Source: Zobellella iuensis | GTDB lineage: Bacteria; Pseudomonadota; Gammaproteobacteria; Enterobacterales; Aeromonadaceae | DNA length: 64,000 nucleotides | Direction: 5' to 3' | Assembly: GCF_016746085.1 (NCBI RefSeq) | Contig: NZ_JAERTZ010000002.1 | Coordinates: forward strand, 1-64,000 | Part shown: positions 8,487 to 17,229 of the stretch, in pieces | Position numbering within the stretch: position 1 is the first letter of the stretch | Layout: every line of letters starts with the position of its first letter | Position numbers and translations under genes: made by a program | The notes under the pieces: generated by a model | What the model was told of the DNA's origin: nothing | What the model saw: the letters and a program-made list of their open reading frames with translations, nothing else | Databases searched by the model: none

Positions 8487-9521
8487 ATGAGAAAGTTACT
8501 GTTAGCCACCCTGCTCGGCACCACCCTGGCCGGCACCCCGGCCCTGGCCGAAACCATCAACCTCAAGGTGATCGGCCAGCCCCTGGCCACCGGCCTGATC
8601 CAGAAGAACAAGGAGCAACCCTTCTTCGAGACCCTGGCGGAAAAGACCGGGCTGCCGCTCAGCATCAACTACAAGCCGCTGGACACCACCGGCATCAAGG
8701 ACGTGGAGCAGCTGCGGGTGCTGAAATCCGGCCTGTTCGACCTGATTTCATTGCGCATGTCCCAGGTGTCCCGGGACGAGCCGACCATCCTCGGCCTGGA
8801 TCTGGTGGGCCTTAACCCGGACTTCCAGCAGGGCCGGCGGGTAGTGGAAGCCTACCAGGACACGGTGGACCAGCGCCTGCAGGAGCGGTTCAACACCAAG
8901 CTGCTGGCGGTCTGGCCCTTCGGGCCCCAGGTGCTGTTCTGCAAGCACCCCATCAACAGCCTGGCGGACGTCAAGGGGCTCAAGGTGCGGGTCTATGACC
9001 AGAACCTGGCCCAGTTCGTGGAATCGGTGGGCGGGGTGCCGGTGCCGGTGGCCTTCGGCGACGTGCACCAGAGCCTGGCGCTCGGCATGATCGAATGCGC
9101 CATCACCGGCCCCAGTTCCGCCAACTCCGCCGGCTGGCCGGAAGTCACCACCCATATGCTGCCGCTCGGCTTCCAGCTGGCGCTGAACGGCTACGGCATC
9201 AACCTCAAGACCTGGAACAAGCTGACCCCGGAGCAGCAGCAGCGGCTGCAGGCGGCCTTCGACGAGCTGAGCGAGGACATCTGGAGCTATTCGGAAGAGC
9301 TGTTCCTGGATGCCAGCCGCTGCAACGTGGGTGCCGAGCCCTGCACCACCGGCACCAAGTACAAGCTGGTGGACGTGCCGGTGAGCGAGGCGGATCTGGC
9401 CATCCTGGCCAGCACGGTACAGAAGGTGTCCTACCCCACCTGGGCCGAGCAGTGCGACAAGGCCAACCCCGACTGCTCCGCCAACTGGCAGCGGGATCTG
9501 GCCGGTATCGCCGGGCTGTAA
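8487..9521 (+). CDS. TRAP transporter solute-binding protein, DctP family (system 2)
   Basis: This 344-aa protein has a clear signal peptide with likely cleavage after PALA at residue 21. The family core GLKVRVYDQN contains the carboxylate-binding arginine. Instead of the DGQENP segment of system 1 it has GMIECAITGPSSANS, so the pocket differs. It has an unusual C-terminal part with four cysteines (about residues 284-330: SRCNVGAEPC, EQCDKANPDC), which could form two disulfides in the periplasm. GGAAGGAG lies upstream. It probably carries the same or a related substrate to the enzymes around it. Confidence 0.9.
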   Translation: MRKLLLATLLGTTLAGTPALAETINLKVIGQPLATGLIQKNKEQPFFETLAEKTGLPLSINYKPLDTTGIKDVEQLRVLKSGLFDLISLRMSQVSRDEPTILGLDLVGLNPDFQQGRRVVEAYQDTVDQRLQERFNTKLLAVWPFGPQVLFCKHPINSLADVKGLKVRVYDQNLAQFVESVGGVPVPVAFGDVHQSLALGMIECAITGPSSANSAGWPEVTTHMLPLGFQLALNGYGINLKTWNKLTPEQQQRLQAAFDELSEDIWSYSEELFLDASRCNVGAEPCTTGTKYKLVDVPVSEADLAILASTVQKVSYPTWAEQCDKANPDCSANWQRDLAGIAGL

Positions 9522-9576
9522 GCTCAGGTCGCGGGCGGCGGTAGCCGCCCGCGACCGGCAACAAGGAGAGGTTGAA

Positions 9577-10185
9577 ATGAAGCGAATCGAGCAACTGGCC
9601 AGTCTGGCCTTCGGCGGCATGTTTCTGCTGCTGTCGATGTTGATCGCGGTAGAAACCCTGCTGCGCAAGTTCTTCAAGGTGTCGCTGCAGGGGGTGGACG
9701 AACTCAGTGGCTATGCGCTGGCGGTGGGCGCCACCCTGGCCTTTACCATCGCCCTGTTCGGGCGGGCGCACATGCGCATCGACATCTTCCACGAACGGCT
9801 GCCGGCGAGGCTGCAGGGCCTGCTCAACTGGCTGTCGGCCCTGTTTATGACCGGCCTGGGGCTGTTCATGGCCTGGGTCTGCCTGAACGTGGTACGCGAG
9901 ACCCTGGACTACGGCAGCACTTCCCAGACCCCTTGGGCCACGCCGCTGATCTACCCCCAGGGGGTGTGGCTGGCGGGGCTTTCGGTGTTTGCCCTGGTGG
10001 CCCTGGGGTACGGCCTGCGCGCCAGCTGGCTGCTGGCCAGGGGCGACCTGGCGGCGCTCAACCGGGAGTTCAATCCCAAGGGCGTGAGTGAAGAGCTCAA
10101 GGCCGAGCTGGAGGACTTCGCCCAACGCCAGCAACAGGCCAACGACGGCATGACACCGGCACTGGCCGGGGAGGGAGCGAAATGA
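9577..10185 (+). CDS. TRAP transporter small membrane subunit, DctQ family (system 2)
   Basis: The 202-aa protein has four hydrophobic helices and the DctQ-type sequence VDELSGYALAVGATLAF in the second helix. A hydrophilic C-terminal tail of about 45 residues follows the last helix, longer than in the other systems here. AAGGAGAGG precedes the ATG, and the stop overlaps the DctM start by 4 bp. Confidence 0.9.
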   Translation: MKRIEQLASLAFGGMFLLLSMLIAVETLLRKFFKVSLQGVDELSGYALAVGATLAFTIALFGRAHMRIDIFHERLPARLQGLLNWLSALFMTGLGLFMAWVCLNVVRETLDYGSTSQTPWATPLIYPQGVWLAGLSVFALVALGYGLRASWLLARGDLAALNREFNPKGVSEELKAELEDFAQRQQQANDGMTPALAGEGAK

Positions 10186-11471
10186 GCGTCACCACCGTCT
10201 TTATCGGCTTTTTCGCCATGCTCGGCATGCTGCTGCTGGGCCTGCCCATCGCCGTGGCCATGGCCCTGATCGGGGTGATCGGCGGCATCATGGTATTCGA
10301 CTGGACCTTTATGGATTCCATCGGCGCCGTGGTGTGGAGCGTGCACAACGAGGCCCTGCTCACCGCCATCCCGTTGTTCATCCTGCTCGGCGAACTGCTG
10401 CTGCGCAGCGGCATCGCCGACAAGATGTTCCTGGCCATGGCCGCCTGGCTGGGCCGGCTGCCCGGGGGCTTGCTGCACACCAACATCGGCTCCTGCGCCC
10501 TGTTCGCCGCCACCTCCGGCTCCTCGGTGGCCACCGCCGCCACCATCGGCACCGTGGCCCTGCCTTCGCTGAAGGAGCGCAACTACTCCATGCGTCAGTC
10601 GCTCGGCAGCCTGGCCGCCGGTGGCACCCTGGGCATACTGATCCCGCCCAGCGTCAACATGCTGATCTACGGCTCGCTCACCAACAACTCCATCGGCAAG
10701 CTGTTTATGGCGGGGCTGATCCCGGGCGTGCTGCTCAGCCTGCTGTTCATGGTCTATATCGGCTTCGCCAACATGGGCCGGGACAGCATGCGGGAGGAGC
10801 GGCTGCCCCTGGCCGAGAAGCTCAGGCTCTCGCGCCACCTGATCCCGCCGGCGGTGGTGTTCGGCATCGTCATGGGCAGCATCTACACCGGCCTGGCCAC
10901 CGCCACCGAGTCCGCCGCCCTGGGGGTGATGACGGCGCTCTACTTCGCCTGGCGCTCGGGCCGGCTGTCGCTCGCCTTCCTGCAGGAGTGCTTCGTGCAG
11001 ACCGCGCGCATCACCGGCATGATACTGCTGATCATCACCGCCGCCTTCGTGCTCAACCTGACCATCAGCCTCACCGGGGTGGTGGATGAGCTGACCGCCT
11101 GGGTCACCTCCTTCGGGCTCAGCGTCACCGGCCTGCTGCTGTTGCTGATCCTGTTCTACCTGGCGCTCGGCATGTTCATGGACGTGCTGTCGATGCAGGT
11201 GCTGACCATTCCCATCACCTATCCCATCGTCACCGCCCTGGGCGTGGATCCCATCTGGTACGGGGTGTTCGTGGTACTGATGTGCGAGCTGGCGCTGATC
11301 ACCCCGCCGGTGGGCATGAACCTGTTCGTGGTGCAGAGCGTGCGCAAGGACGGCGGCAACATCAGCGACGTGATGTGGGGAGTGGTGCCCTTTATCCTGA
11401 TCATGATGTTGTTCACCCTGAGCCTGATGATGTTCCCGGAGATCGCCCTATGGCTGCCCAACATGATGTAA
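10182..11471 (+). CDS. TRAP transporter large membrane subunit, DctM family (system 2)
   Basis: The 429-aa multi-spanning protein has the DctM landmarks PLFILLGELLLRSG, ATSGSSVATAATIG, GILIPPSVNMLIYG and ELALITPPVGMNLFVV. It forms the translocation channel with the upstream DctQ. Its last 22 bp overlap the amidase gene, so the transporter and the downstream enzymes are co-transcribed. Confidence 0.93.
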   Translation: MSVTTVFIGFFAMLGMLLLGLPIAVAMALIGVIGGIMVFDWTFMDSIGAVVWSVHNEALLTAIPLFILLGELLLRSGIADKMFLAMAAWLGRLPGGLLHTNIGSCALFAATSGSSVATAATIGTVALPSLKERNYSMRQSLGSLAAGGTLGILIPPSVNMLIYGSLTNNSIGKLFMAGLIPGVLLSLLFMVYIGFANMGRDSMREERLPLAEKLRLSRHLIPPAVVFGIVMGSIYTGLATATESAALGVMTALYFAWRSGRLSLAFLQECFVQTARITGMILLIITAAFVLNLTISLTGVVDELTAWVTSFGLSVTGLLLLLILFYLALGMFMDVLSMQVLTIPITYPIVTALGVDPIWYGVFVVLMCELALITPPVGMNLFVVQSVRKDGGNISDVMWGVVPFILIMMLFTLSLMMFPEIALWLPNMM

Positions 11472-12874
11472 CCCAGAGCTGGCGCCTGGGCGCCCTGGAG
11501 CTGGCGGCGGCCTACGCCGCCGGCACCCTGACCCCGCTGGCGGTGGTCGAGGCGCTGGGCGAACGCATCGGCCGGCTTAACCCGAAACTCAATGCCCTGA
11601 TCACGATAAACCCGGCCGCCAGGGAGGACGCCGCCGCCGCCACCGCACGCTGGGCCGAGGGCACCCCCCTCAGCCCGCTCGACGGGGTGCCGCTCACGGT
11701 CAAGGACCACCTCAACGTCGAGGGCCTGGCCACCACCTGGGGCAACCGGGCGCTGGCGGGTCGGATTGCCGAGGAGGACGAACTGGCGGTGGCCCGCTGC
11801 CGGGCGGCGGGGCTGGTGATCCTGGGCAAGACCAACGTGCCCGAGTTCACCCTGGAGGGCTATACCGACAACGCCCTGTTCGGGGTGACCCGCAATCCCT
11901 GGAACCCGGCGCTGACCCCGGGCGGCTCCAGCGGGGGCGCGGTGGCGGCGGTGGCGGCGGGGCTCTGCCCGCTGGCGCTGGGCACCGACGGCGGCGGCTC
12001 CATCCGCCGGCCGGCGTCCCACACCGGCCTGGTGGGGCTCAAGCCCTCCATCGGCGCCGTGGCCCGGGCCGGCAGCCTGCCCCAGGTGATGCTGGACTTC
12101 GAGGTGGTGGGCCCGCTGGCGCGCACCGCTGCGGACGCCGAGGCGCTGTACCGCGTTATCGCAGGCCCCGACCGGCGGGATCAGGGCTCCCTGTGGGCCC
12201 GCCCGGCGGCCAGCGCCGGGCCGCTGCGGATCCTTTACGTGCCGCGCTTCGGCGAACAGCCGCTGGATCCGGAGATAGCGGAGAGCGTCGAGCGGGCGGT
12301 GGCGGTGCTGGAAGGGCTGGGCCACCGGGTGACCCGGGGCGCGCTGCCCTTCGGCCTGGCGGCGGTGGACCGCTTCTGGCCGATGATGGGAGCGGCGGCG
12401 GTGGCGGCCATCTTCGCCGCCCTGCCACAAGCCGAGCCGGTGGCCGCCGAGCGCTTCCGGGCCCTGGCCGCGCAGGGACGGCAGCTGCCGGCGGCGGACT
12501 ACCTGGGCGGTTGGGAGGGCATCCGCCGTTTCCGGGAGCGGGTGAGCCGGGCCTTCGAGGCGGTGGACATCATCATCACCCCCTCGGCGGCGGCGCTGCC
12601 CTGGCCGGCGACAGAGCCTTATCCGCCGGAGATCGCCGGCCAGGCGGTGGGGCCGCGGGGCCACGCCATCTACACCGGCTGGGTCAACGCCTGCGGGCAC
12701 CCGGCCATCAACCTGCCGGCGCCGCCCTCGGCGGGCGGCCTGCCCATCGGCTTCCAGCTGGTGGGCGCTTTCGGCCAGGACGCGCAGCTGCTGCAACTGG
12801 CGGCGGACTATGAACGAGCAAACGGGCGGGGCTGGCGCTGGCCGGCCCTGGCGGAGCAGACCACGACAGGATGA
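11450..12874 (+). CDS. Amidase signature family enzyme
   Basis: The 474-aa protein carries the full Ser-cisSer-Lys triad: lysine near residue 85 in PLTVKDHLNVEG, the cis-serine in TPGGSSGGAVAA (about 160), and the nucleophile serine in GGGSIRRPASHTG (about 184). It hydrolyses an amide to acid plus ammonia in the cytoplasm. The start at 11450 lies inside dctM (22-bp overlap), the first methionine that keeps the N-terminal helix. With the hydantoinase it could complete opening of a cyclic amide or imide, for example as a half-amidase. The substrate is not known. Confidence 0.9.
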   Translation: MAAQHDVTQSWRLGALELAAAYAAGTLTPLAVVEALGERIGRLNPKLNALITINPAAREDAAAATARWAEGTPLSPLDGVPLTVKDHLNVEGLATTWGNRALAGRIAEEDELAVARCRAAGLVILGKTNVPEFTLEGYTDNALFGVTRNPWNPALTPGGSSGGAVAAVAAGLCPLALGTDGGGSIRRPASHTGLVGLKPSIGAVARAGSLPQVMLDFEVVGPLARTAADAEALYRVIAGPDRRDQGSLWARPAASAGPLRILYVPRFGEQPLDPEIAESVERAVAVLEGLGHRVTRGALPFGLAAVDRFWPMMGAAAVAAIFAALPQAEPVAAERFRALAAQGRQLPAADYLGGWEGIRRFRERVSRAFEAVDIIITPSAAALPWPATEPYPPEIAGQAVGPRGHAIYTGWVNACGHPAINLPAPPSAGGLPIGFQLVGAFGQDAQLLQLAADYERANGRGWRWPALAEQTTTG

Positions 12875-13647
12875 CCAGAATGGAACAACAGGAGATGCAA
12901 CAGGCGGTGGCATTGGTGCTGGCCGCCTACCGGGGCGGTGAGCAGTTCGACACCCCGGCGGAGGCGGTGGGGCCGCAAACGGTGGCCCAGGCCTATGCCG
13001 TCCAGGACGGGGTGGCGCGGGCGCTGTGGCCGGGGCAGCGCACCCGCTGCTGGAAGGTGGGGGCGCCCAACAAGGACAGCGAGCCCTACAGCGCGCCCAT
13101 CCCGCCCCGGCGGGTCCACGCCAGCGGCGCCCGCCTGAGCGGGGATGACTTTCACATGATCGGCATAGAGGCGGAGCTGGCGTTCCGGGTGACCCGCTCC
13201 CTGCCGCCCCGGGCCTGCTTGTATGAGGAGGCCGAGGTGCGGGCGGCGCTGGGCGAGCTGTGCGTGACCATCGAACTGGTGGACACCCGGCTGCGCCAGT
13301 GGCAGCAGGCCGGCGCCCTGTGGCGGCTGGCGGACAACCAGATCAACGGGGCGCTGATCGTCGGCGGCGGCATCACCGACTGGCAGGGGCTTGAGCTGGC
13401 GCAACGGCCGCTGGCGCTGACGGTGAACGGCGAGGTGCTGGCCGAGCAGCGTGGCGGCCACCCGCTGGGGGATCCGGCGAGCCTGCTGGGCTGGTCGGTG
13501 AACCACCTGGTGGCGCGCAACCAGGGGCTGGAGCCCGGGGATCTGATCACCACCGGCAGCTGGACCGGGATGCGCTTTATCGGCCCCGGCGCCGAGGTGT
13601 GCGCCCGCTTCCCGGGCATCGGCGAGGCCAGGGTCAGGATAGACTGA
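12871..13647 (+). CDS. 2-oxo-hydratase/decarboxylase, FAH or MhpD-like family
   Basis: The 258-aa protein resembles 2-keto-4-pentenoate hydratases and 4-oxalocrotonate decarboxylases. Visible are CWKVGAPN, the acidic metal-binding segment GIEAELAFRV followed by TIELVDTRL, DNQINGALIVGGG and the C-terminal GDLITTGSWTG. It overlaps the amidase stop by 4 bp. An ATG at 12880 is an alternative start. Such enzymes act on 2-oxo-enoic acids, which fits the end of a ring-opening route but gives no precise reaction. Confidence 0.8.
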   Translation: MTRMEQQEMQQAVALVLAAYRGGEQFDTPAEAVGPQTVAQAYAVQDGVARALWPGQRTRCWKVGAPNKDSEPYSAPIPPRRVHASGARLSGDDFHMIGIEAELAFRVTRSLPPRACLYEEAEVRAALGELCVTIELVDTRLRQWQQAGALWRLADNQINGALIVGGGITDWQGLELAQRPLALTVNGEVLAEQRGGHPLGDPASLLGWSVNHLVARNQGLEPGDLITTGSWTGMRFIGPGAEVCARFPGIGEARVRID

Positions 13648-13687
13648 GTCCCGCGTCCGTTCCGGGCCGGGCCCGGGTAAGGAGTTT

Positions 13688-14638
13688 ATCATCGCCTGGT
13701 TACTTCCCGGCGGCCTCTGCGCCGCCATACTGCTGGCCCTGCTGCTGCCCGGCCCCGGGCTCTGGCTGGCCCAGTGGCAGCCGCTGCCCTGGCTGGTGGC
13801 GGTGATCTTCCTGGTCAACGGCCTGCAGAGCCGGCTGCAGGAGCTCAGGCCCGAGCCCGGCTTCGGCCGGGTGTTCCTGGCGGCGCTGGTGATCAGCCTG
13901 CTGCTGTCGCCGCTGGTGGGCTGGCTGATCTACCAGCATGGCGGCCTGGCACCCGGCCTGGCGCTGGGGCTCTTGGTGGTGTCGGTGGTGCCGCCGACGC
14001 TCTCGTCCTGCGTGGTGCTGACCCGGCTCAGCGGAGGCCAGGCCCAGTGGTCGCTGTTCATGACCCTGGGGCTGAACCTGCTCGGCATCGTCACCATCCC
14101 GCTGATGCTGAGCCTGCTGATCGGCCAGGGCGCGGCGCTCTCGCCCTGGCCGCTGCTGCACAAGCTGTCGTCCATGGTGTTGTTGCCCTTCGTGCTCGGC
14201 CTGGTGTTGCGCCAGCTGCTGGGCGGCCTGGTGGTGCGCCGCTGGATGGGGGTGGTGCCGACCCTGAGCGTGGTGATCACCGCCTGGATCACCCTGTCCA
14301 CCAGCCGGGAGGCGCTGCTGCAGCTGGGCTGGCCGGATCTGCTGGCGCTGGCGGCCTGGTCGCTGCTGCTGCACGGCACCCTGCTGGGGCTGTGCCTGCT
14401 GGCGGGGGCCGGGCTTGGGCTTGCCCGGCCGGCCCGGCTGGCGCTGCTGTTCACCGCCGCCCAGAAGACCACGCCGGTGGCGGTGAGCGTGCTGGTGGCG
14501 ATGAACGCCGCGGGCGGCCTGGCGGTGGTCGGCTGCATGGTGTTTCACTTCCTGCACATGCTGGCCGACTCCCTGCTGGCCTCGCGCCTGGCTCCCCGGG
14601 CGCGGCCCGTCCCGGCGGGCGGCGAGGCCGGCTTATGA
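13688..14638 (+). CDS. BASS-family (sodium/bile acid symporter-like) transporter with non-standard start
   Basis: The product has eight to nine hydrophobic helices and the family segments FLVNGLQSRLQEL, VSVVPPTLSSCVVLTRL, PFVLGLVLRQLLGG and FTAAQKTTPVAVSVLVAMN. It is likely a sodium-coupled organic anion carrier (SBF-like). The first ATG/GTG/TTG codon in frame is GTG at 13796, but coding-like sequence matching the first helix starts further upstream, directly after TAAGGAG (13678-13684). The likely start is therefore an ATC codon at 13688 or 13691, or the first helix is lost. The gene follows the FAH-like gene by about 40 nt in the same direction. Confidence 0.75.
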   Translation: MIAWLLPGGLCAAILLALLLPGPGLWLAQWQPLPWLVAVIFLVNGLQSRLQELRPEPGFGRVFLAALVISLLLSPLVGWLIYQHGGLAPGLALGLLVVSVVPPTLSSCVVLTRLSGGQAQWSLFMTLGLNLLGIVTIPLMLSLLIGQGAALSPWPLLHKLSSMVLLPFVLGLVLRQLLGGLVVRRWMGVVPTLSVVITAWITLSTSREALLQLGWPDLLALAAWSLLLHGTLLGLCLLAGAGLGLARPARLALLFTAAQKTTPVAVSVLVAMNAAGGLAVVGCMVFHFLHMLADSLLASRLAPRARPVPAGGEAGL

Positions 14639-14891
14639 GCGCGGCATTGCCCCGAGTTGGGGAACGCTGTCACAGCCATGCCGTTCTATTCGGCAGGATA
14701 CCGGCACCTGACTGGGATGGAGTTCGTGGTTAGATCCAAGGGTTCCATCCCGCTGTTATTGGCTGCGATTCGATATAAGCAATTTCCCCGGGACCCGGGG
14801 CCCCGACGCCATAATTAAAGCGGACACTGTTGGAGCCGGCCTTGGACGGGAGCCGGATGCCGGCGCCGTCGAAAAAGGCAGGAGGTAGGGT

Positions 14892-16526
14892 ATGAACAAG
14901 CACAGCAAACTGGGCCTGGCACTCGTCCTCGTGTTCGGCATGGTTCCCCTGGCGTTTGGGGCGGGCACGACCGCATCGGGCGAACACTACGGCGAGCAGC
15001 TCGGCAAGGTCGCGTTTGCCGTGTCCTGCCAGGCGCAGGCCGCGGCCCTGGTGGAACGGGGCATGGCACTGTTGCATCACATGACCTATGAAGGCGCCGA
15101 GGCCGAGTTTGCCCGGGCCGCCGAGCTCGATCCCGGCTGCGCCATGGCTTATTGGGGGCAGGCCATGAGCTACATCCATCCGCTGTGGTCGGACCCGCCC
15201 TCCCGGGAGCGCTATCAGCAGGGGGCGGCGCTCATCGACAAGGCCAGGGCGGCGGGGGCTGCCAGCGAGCTGGAGCAGGCCCTTATCGCGGCGGTGGCGG
15301 CCTACTACCGGCACCAGTGGGAACCGGACGAGCGGCCCCGCCTGGCCAGCTTCGCCGAGGGCTGGCGCCAGGCCTACGACGCCATGCCCGAAGAGCACGA
15401 AGTCATGAGCTTTTACGCCCTGGCGCTGATCGCCACGGCGGATCCGGCGGACAAGAGCTACCGGGCCCAACTGGAGGCCGGCCGCCTGGCGGAGCAGGTA
15501 CTGGCGGACAACCCCCAGCATCCGGGCGCCCACCACTATGCCATCCATGCCTATGATTATCCGCCGCTGGCGGAAAAGGCCCTGGCGGTGTCGCGGCGTT
15601 ACGGCGAAGTGGCGCCGGAGGTGCCCCACGCCTTGCATATGCCGTCCCATATCTTTACCCGCGCCGGCCTGTGGCAGGAGTCCATCGGCTGGAACCGGGC
15701 CTCGGCCGAGGCGGCCCTCAAGCACCCGTTCGGGGACGCAGTCTCCTTCCACTATCTGCATGCCCTGGATTACCTGGTGTATGCCCATCTGCAGGGCGCC
15801 GAGTACGGCAAGGCCGAGCAGGAGCTGGCGCGGATCACCGGCATAAATGGTCCCATCCAGGCCCATGCCGCCTCCGCCTATACCCTGGCGGCGGCCCCGG
15901 CGCGGCTGGCCCTGGAACGGCAACAGTGGGAGCAGGCCGCCAGGCTGGAGCCCCGCACCCCGGCGGATTTTCCCTGGGAGCGATTCCCGGCCATGGAGGC
16001 CATCAGCCACTTCGCCAGGGCCCTGGGTGCCGCCCATATGGGTGAACCGCAACTGGCGCGGGACGCCATCGCCCGCCTGGGCGAGCTGCGGGAGGCCGCG
16101 GCGACCACCTCACCTTACTGGGCCAGGCAGGTCGACATCCAGCAAAAGGCGGCCGAGGCCTGGCTGATGTTCCTGCAGGAGAACAAGGAGGAAGGCCTGC
16201 AACGGATGCGTGCCGCCGCCGAACTGGAAGCCGGTACCGAGAAGCACCCGGTCACGCCGGGCGAGGTGTTGCCGGCCCGTGAGCTGTTCGGCGACATGCT
16301 GCTGGAGCTGGAGATGTACAGCGAGGCCAGGGCCGAATACGAAGCGGCGCTGGCGCGCTCGGCCAACCGCTTCAACAGCCTGTACGGCGCCGGCCGGGCC
16401 GCCGAGCTGGCCGGCGACCGGGAGGGCGCCGCCGGCTACTATCGGCGGCTGGTCGAGCTGGCCGCCCAGGCGGATACCGAGCCGGCGCGGCTGAACGCGG
16501 CCAGGCAGTTCCTGGGCCGGCCTTAG
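14892..16526 (+). CDS. Tetratricopeptide-repeat protein, probably secreted
   Basis: The 544-aa protein starts with a signal-peptide-like segment (MNKHSKLGLALVLVFGM). Repeats with TPR spacing follow, for example MTYEGAEAEFARAAELDPGCAMAYWGQAMS and a C-terminal pair near residues 445-530. A central region with many histidines and tyrosines (HHYAIHAYDYPPLAEKAL, HALHMPSHIFTRAG) is characteristic of a conserved but poorly characterised bacterial TPR family. GCAGGAGGTAG is a strong ribosome site. It stands alone between a 250-bp gap and a convergent kdpg cluster. Its function is unknown; it may be a periplasmic scaffold. Confidence 0.8.
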   Translation: MNKHSKLGLALVLVFGMVPLAFGAGTTASGEHYGEQLGKVAFAVSCQAQAAALVERGMALLHHMTYEGAEAEFARAAELDPGCAMAYWGQAMSYIHPLWSDPPSRERYQQGAALIDKARAAGAASELEQALIAAVAAYYRHQWEPDERPRLASFAEGWRQAYDAMPEEHEVMSFYALALIATADPADKSYRAQLEAGRLAEQVLADNPQHPGAHHYAIHAYDYPPLAEKALAVSRRYGEVAPEVPHALHMPSHIFTRAGLWQESIGWNRASAEAALKHPFGDAVSFHYLHALDYLVYAHLQGAEYGKAEQELARITGINGPIQAHAASAYTLAAAPARLALERQQWEQAARLEPRTPADFPWERFPAMEAISHFARALGAAHMGEPQLARDAIARLGELREAAATTSPYWARQVDIQQKAAEAWLMFLQENKEEGLQRMRAAAELEAGTEKHPVTPGEVLPARELFGDMLLELEMYSEARAEYEAALARSANRFNSLYGAGRAAELAGDREGAAGYYRRLVELAAQADTEPARLNAARQFLGRP

Positions 16527-16533
16527 CCGGCGG

Positions 16534-16560
16534 GGGATCCCGGCCAAAGGGCCGGGTCCC
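16534..16560. terminator. Convergent-gene hairpin
   Basis: A GC-rich stem (GGGATCCCGGCC with GGGCCGGGTCCC, one bulge, AAA loop) lies between the TPR gene and the aldolase gene, which converge here. Confidence 0.6.
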
Positions 16561-16575
16561 TCTTCCTCGCCCGGT

Positions 16576-17220
16576 TCAGGGCCGGATGGCAAACTTTTCC
16601 ACCGCCTGGCGGATGCGCAGGCCGATGGCGGCCATATCGCCGTCGTCAACCAGTTGGGTCGGGGTCAGCCAGGTGCCGCCGCAGCAGGGCACCCGCGGCA
16701 GCGCCAGATAGTCGCCGGCGTTGTCCGGGGTCAGACCGCCGGTGGGCATCAGGCTGATCTGTTGGTAGGGGGCGAGCAGGGCCTTGACCATACCGACACC
16801 GCCGGAGGCCTCGGCGGGAAAGAATTTGAGCAGGCTCAGCTCCAGCTCCAGGGCCTGCTCGATCTGGCTGGGGCTGTTGATACCGGGGATAAAGGGCACC
16901 CCCAGCGCCCGGCAGGCCGTTACCGTCCTGGGGTTGAGGCCCGGCGCCACCATGAATTCGGCGCCGGCCGCCAGGGCGGCTTCGGCCTGGCCACCGTCGA
17001 GGATGGTGCCGGCGCCGAGCAGCAGTTCGGGCCTGGCTTGCTTCATCCGGCGGATGGCTTCGGCGGCGCCGGCACTGCGGAAGGTCACTTCCGCCACGGC
17101 CAGGCCGTTGTCCGCCAGGGCATGGGCCAGGGCCGGCGCCTGTTCGACGTTGTTGATCTGGATCACCGGGATGATCTTGAAACGGGCCAGGGTGGCGGTC
17201 AGTGAGTTGTGCTGTGACAT
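16576..17220 (-). CDS. eda: 2-keto-3-deoxy-6-phosphogluconate aldolase (KDPG/KHG aldolase)
   Basis: The 214-aa enzyme cleaves KDPG to pyruvate and glyceraldehyde-3-phosphate. The family segments IPVIQINNVEQA, VAEVTFRS, LLGAGTILDGGQAEAAL and MVAPGLNP are visible, and the Schiff-base lysine is in LLKFFPAEASGG. Length is normal. It lies 9 nt after the KDG kinase gene and is the last gene of the deacylase-RidA-symporter operon. It may be a pathway-dedicated copy rather than the housekeeping Entner-Doudoroff enzyme. Confidence 0.95.
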   Translation of the reverse strand: MSQHNSLTATLARFKIIPVIQINNVEQAPALAHALADNGLAVAEVTFRSAGAAEAIRRMKQARPELLLGAGTILDGGQAEAALAAGAEFMVAPGLNPRTVTACRALGVPFIPGINSPSQIEQALELELSLLKFFPAEASGGVGMVKALLAPYQQISLMPTGGLTPDNAGDYLALPRVPCCGGTWLTPTQLVDDGDMAAIGLRIRQAVEKFAIRP

Positions 17221-17229
17221 GGGACTTCC

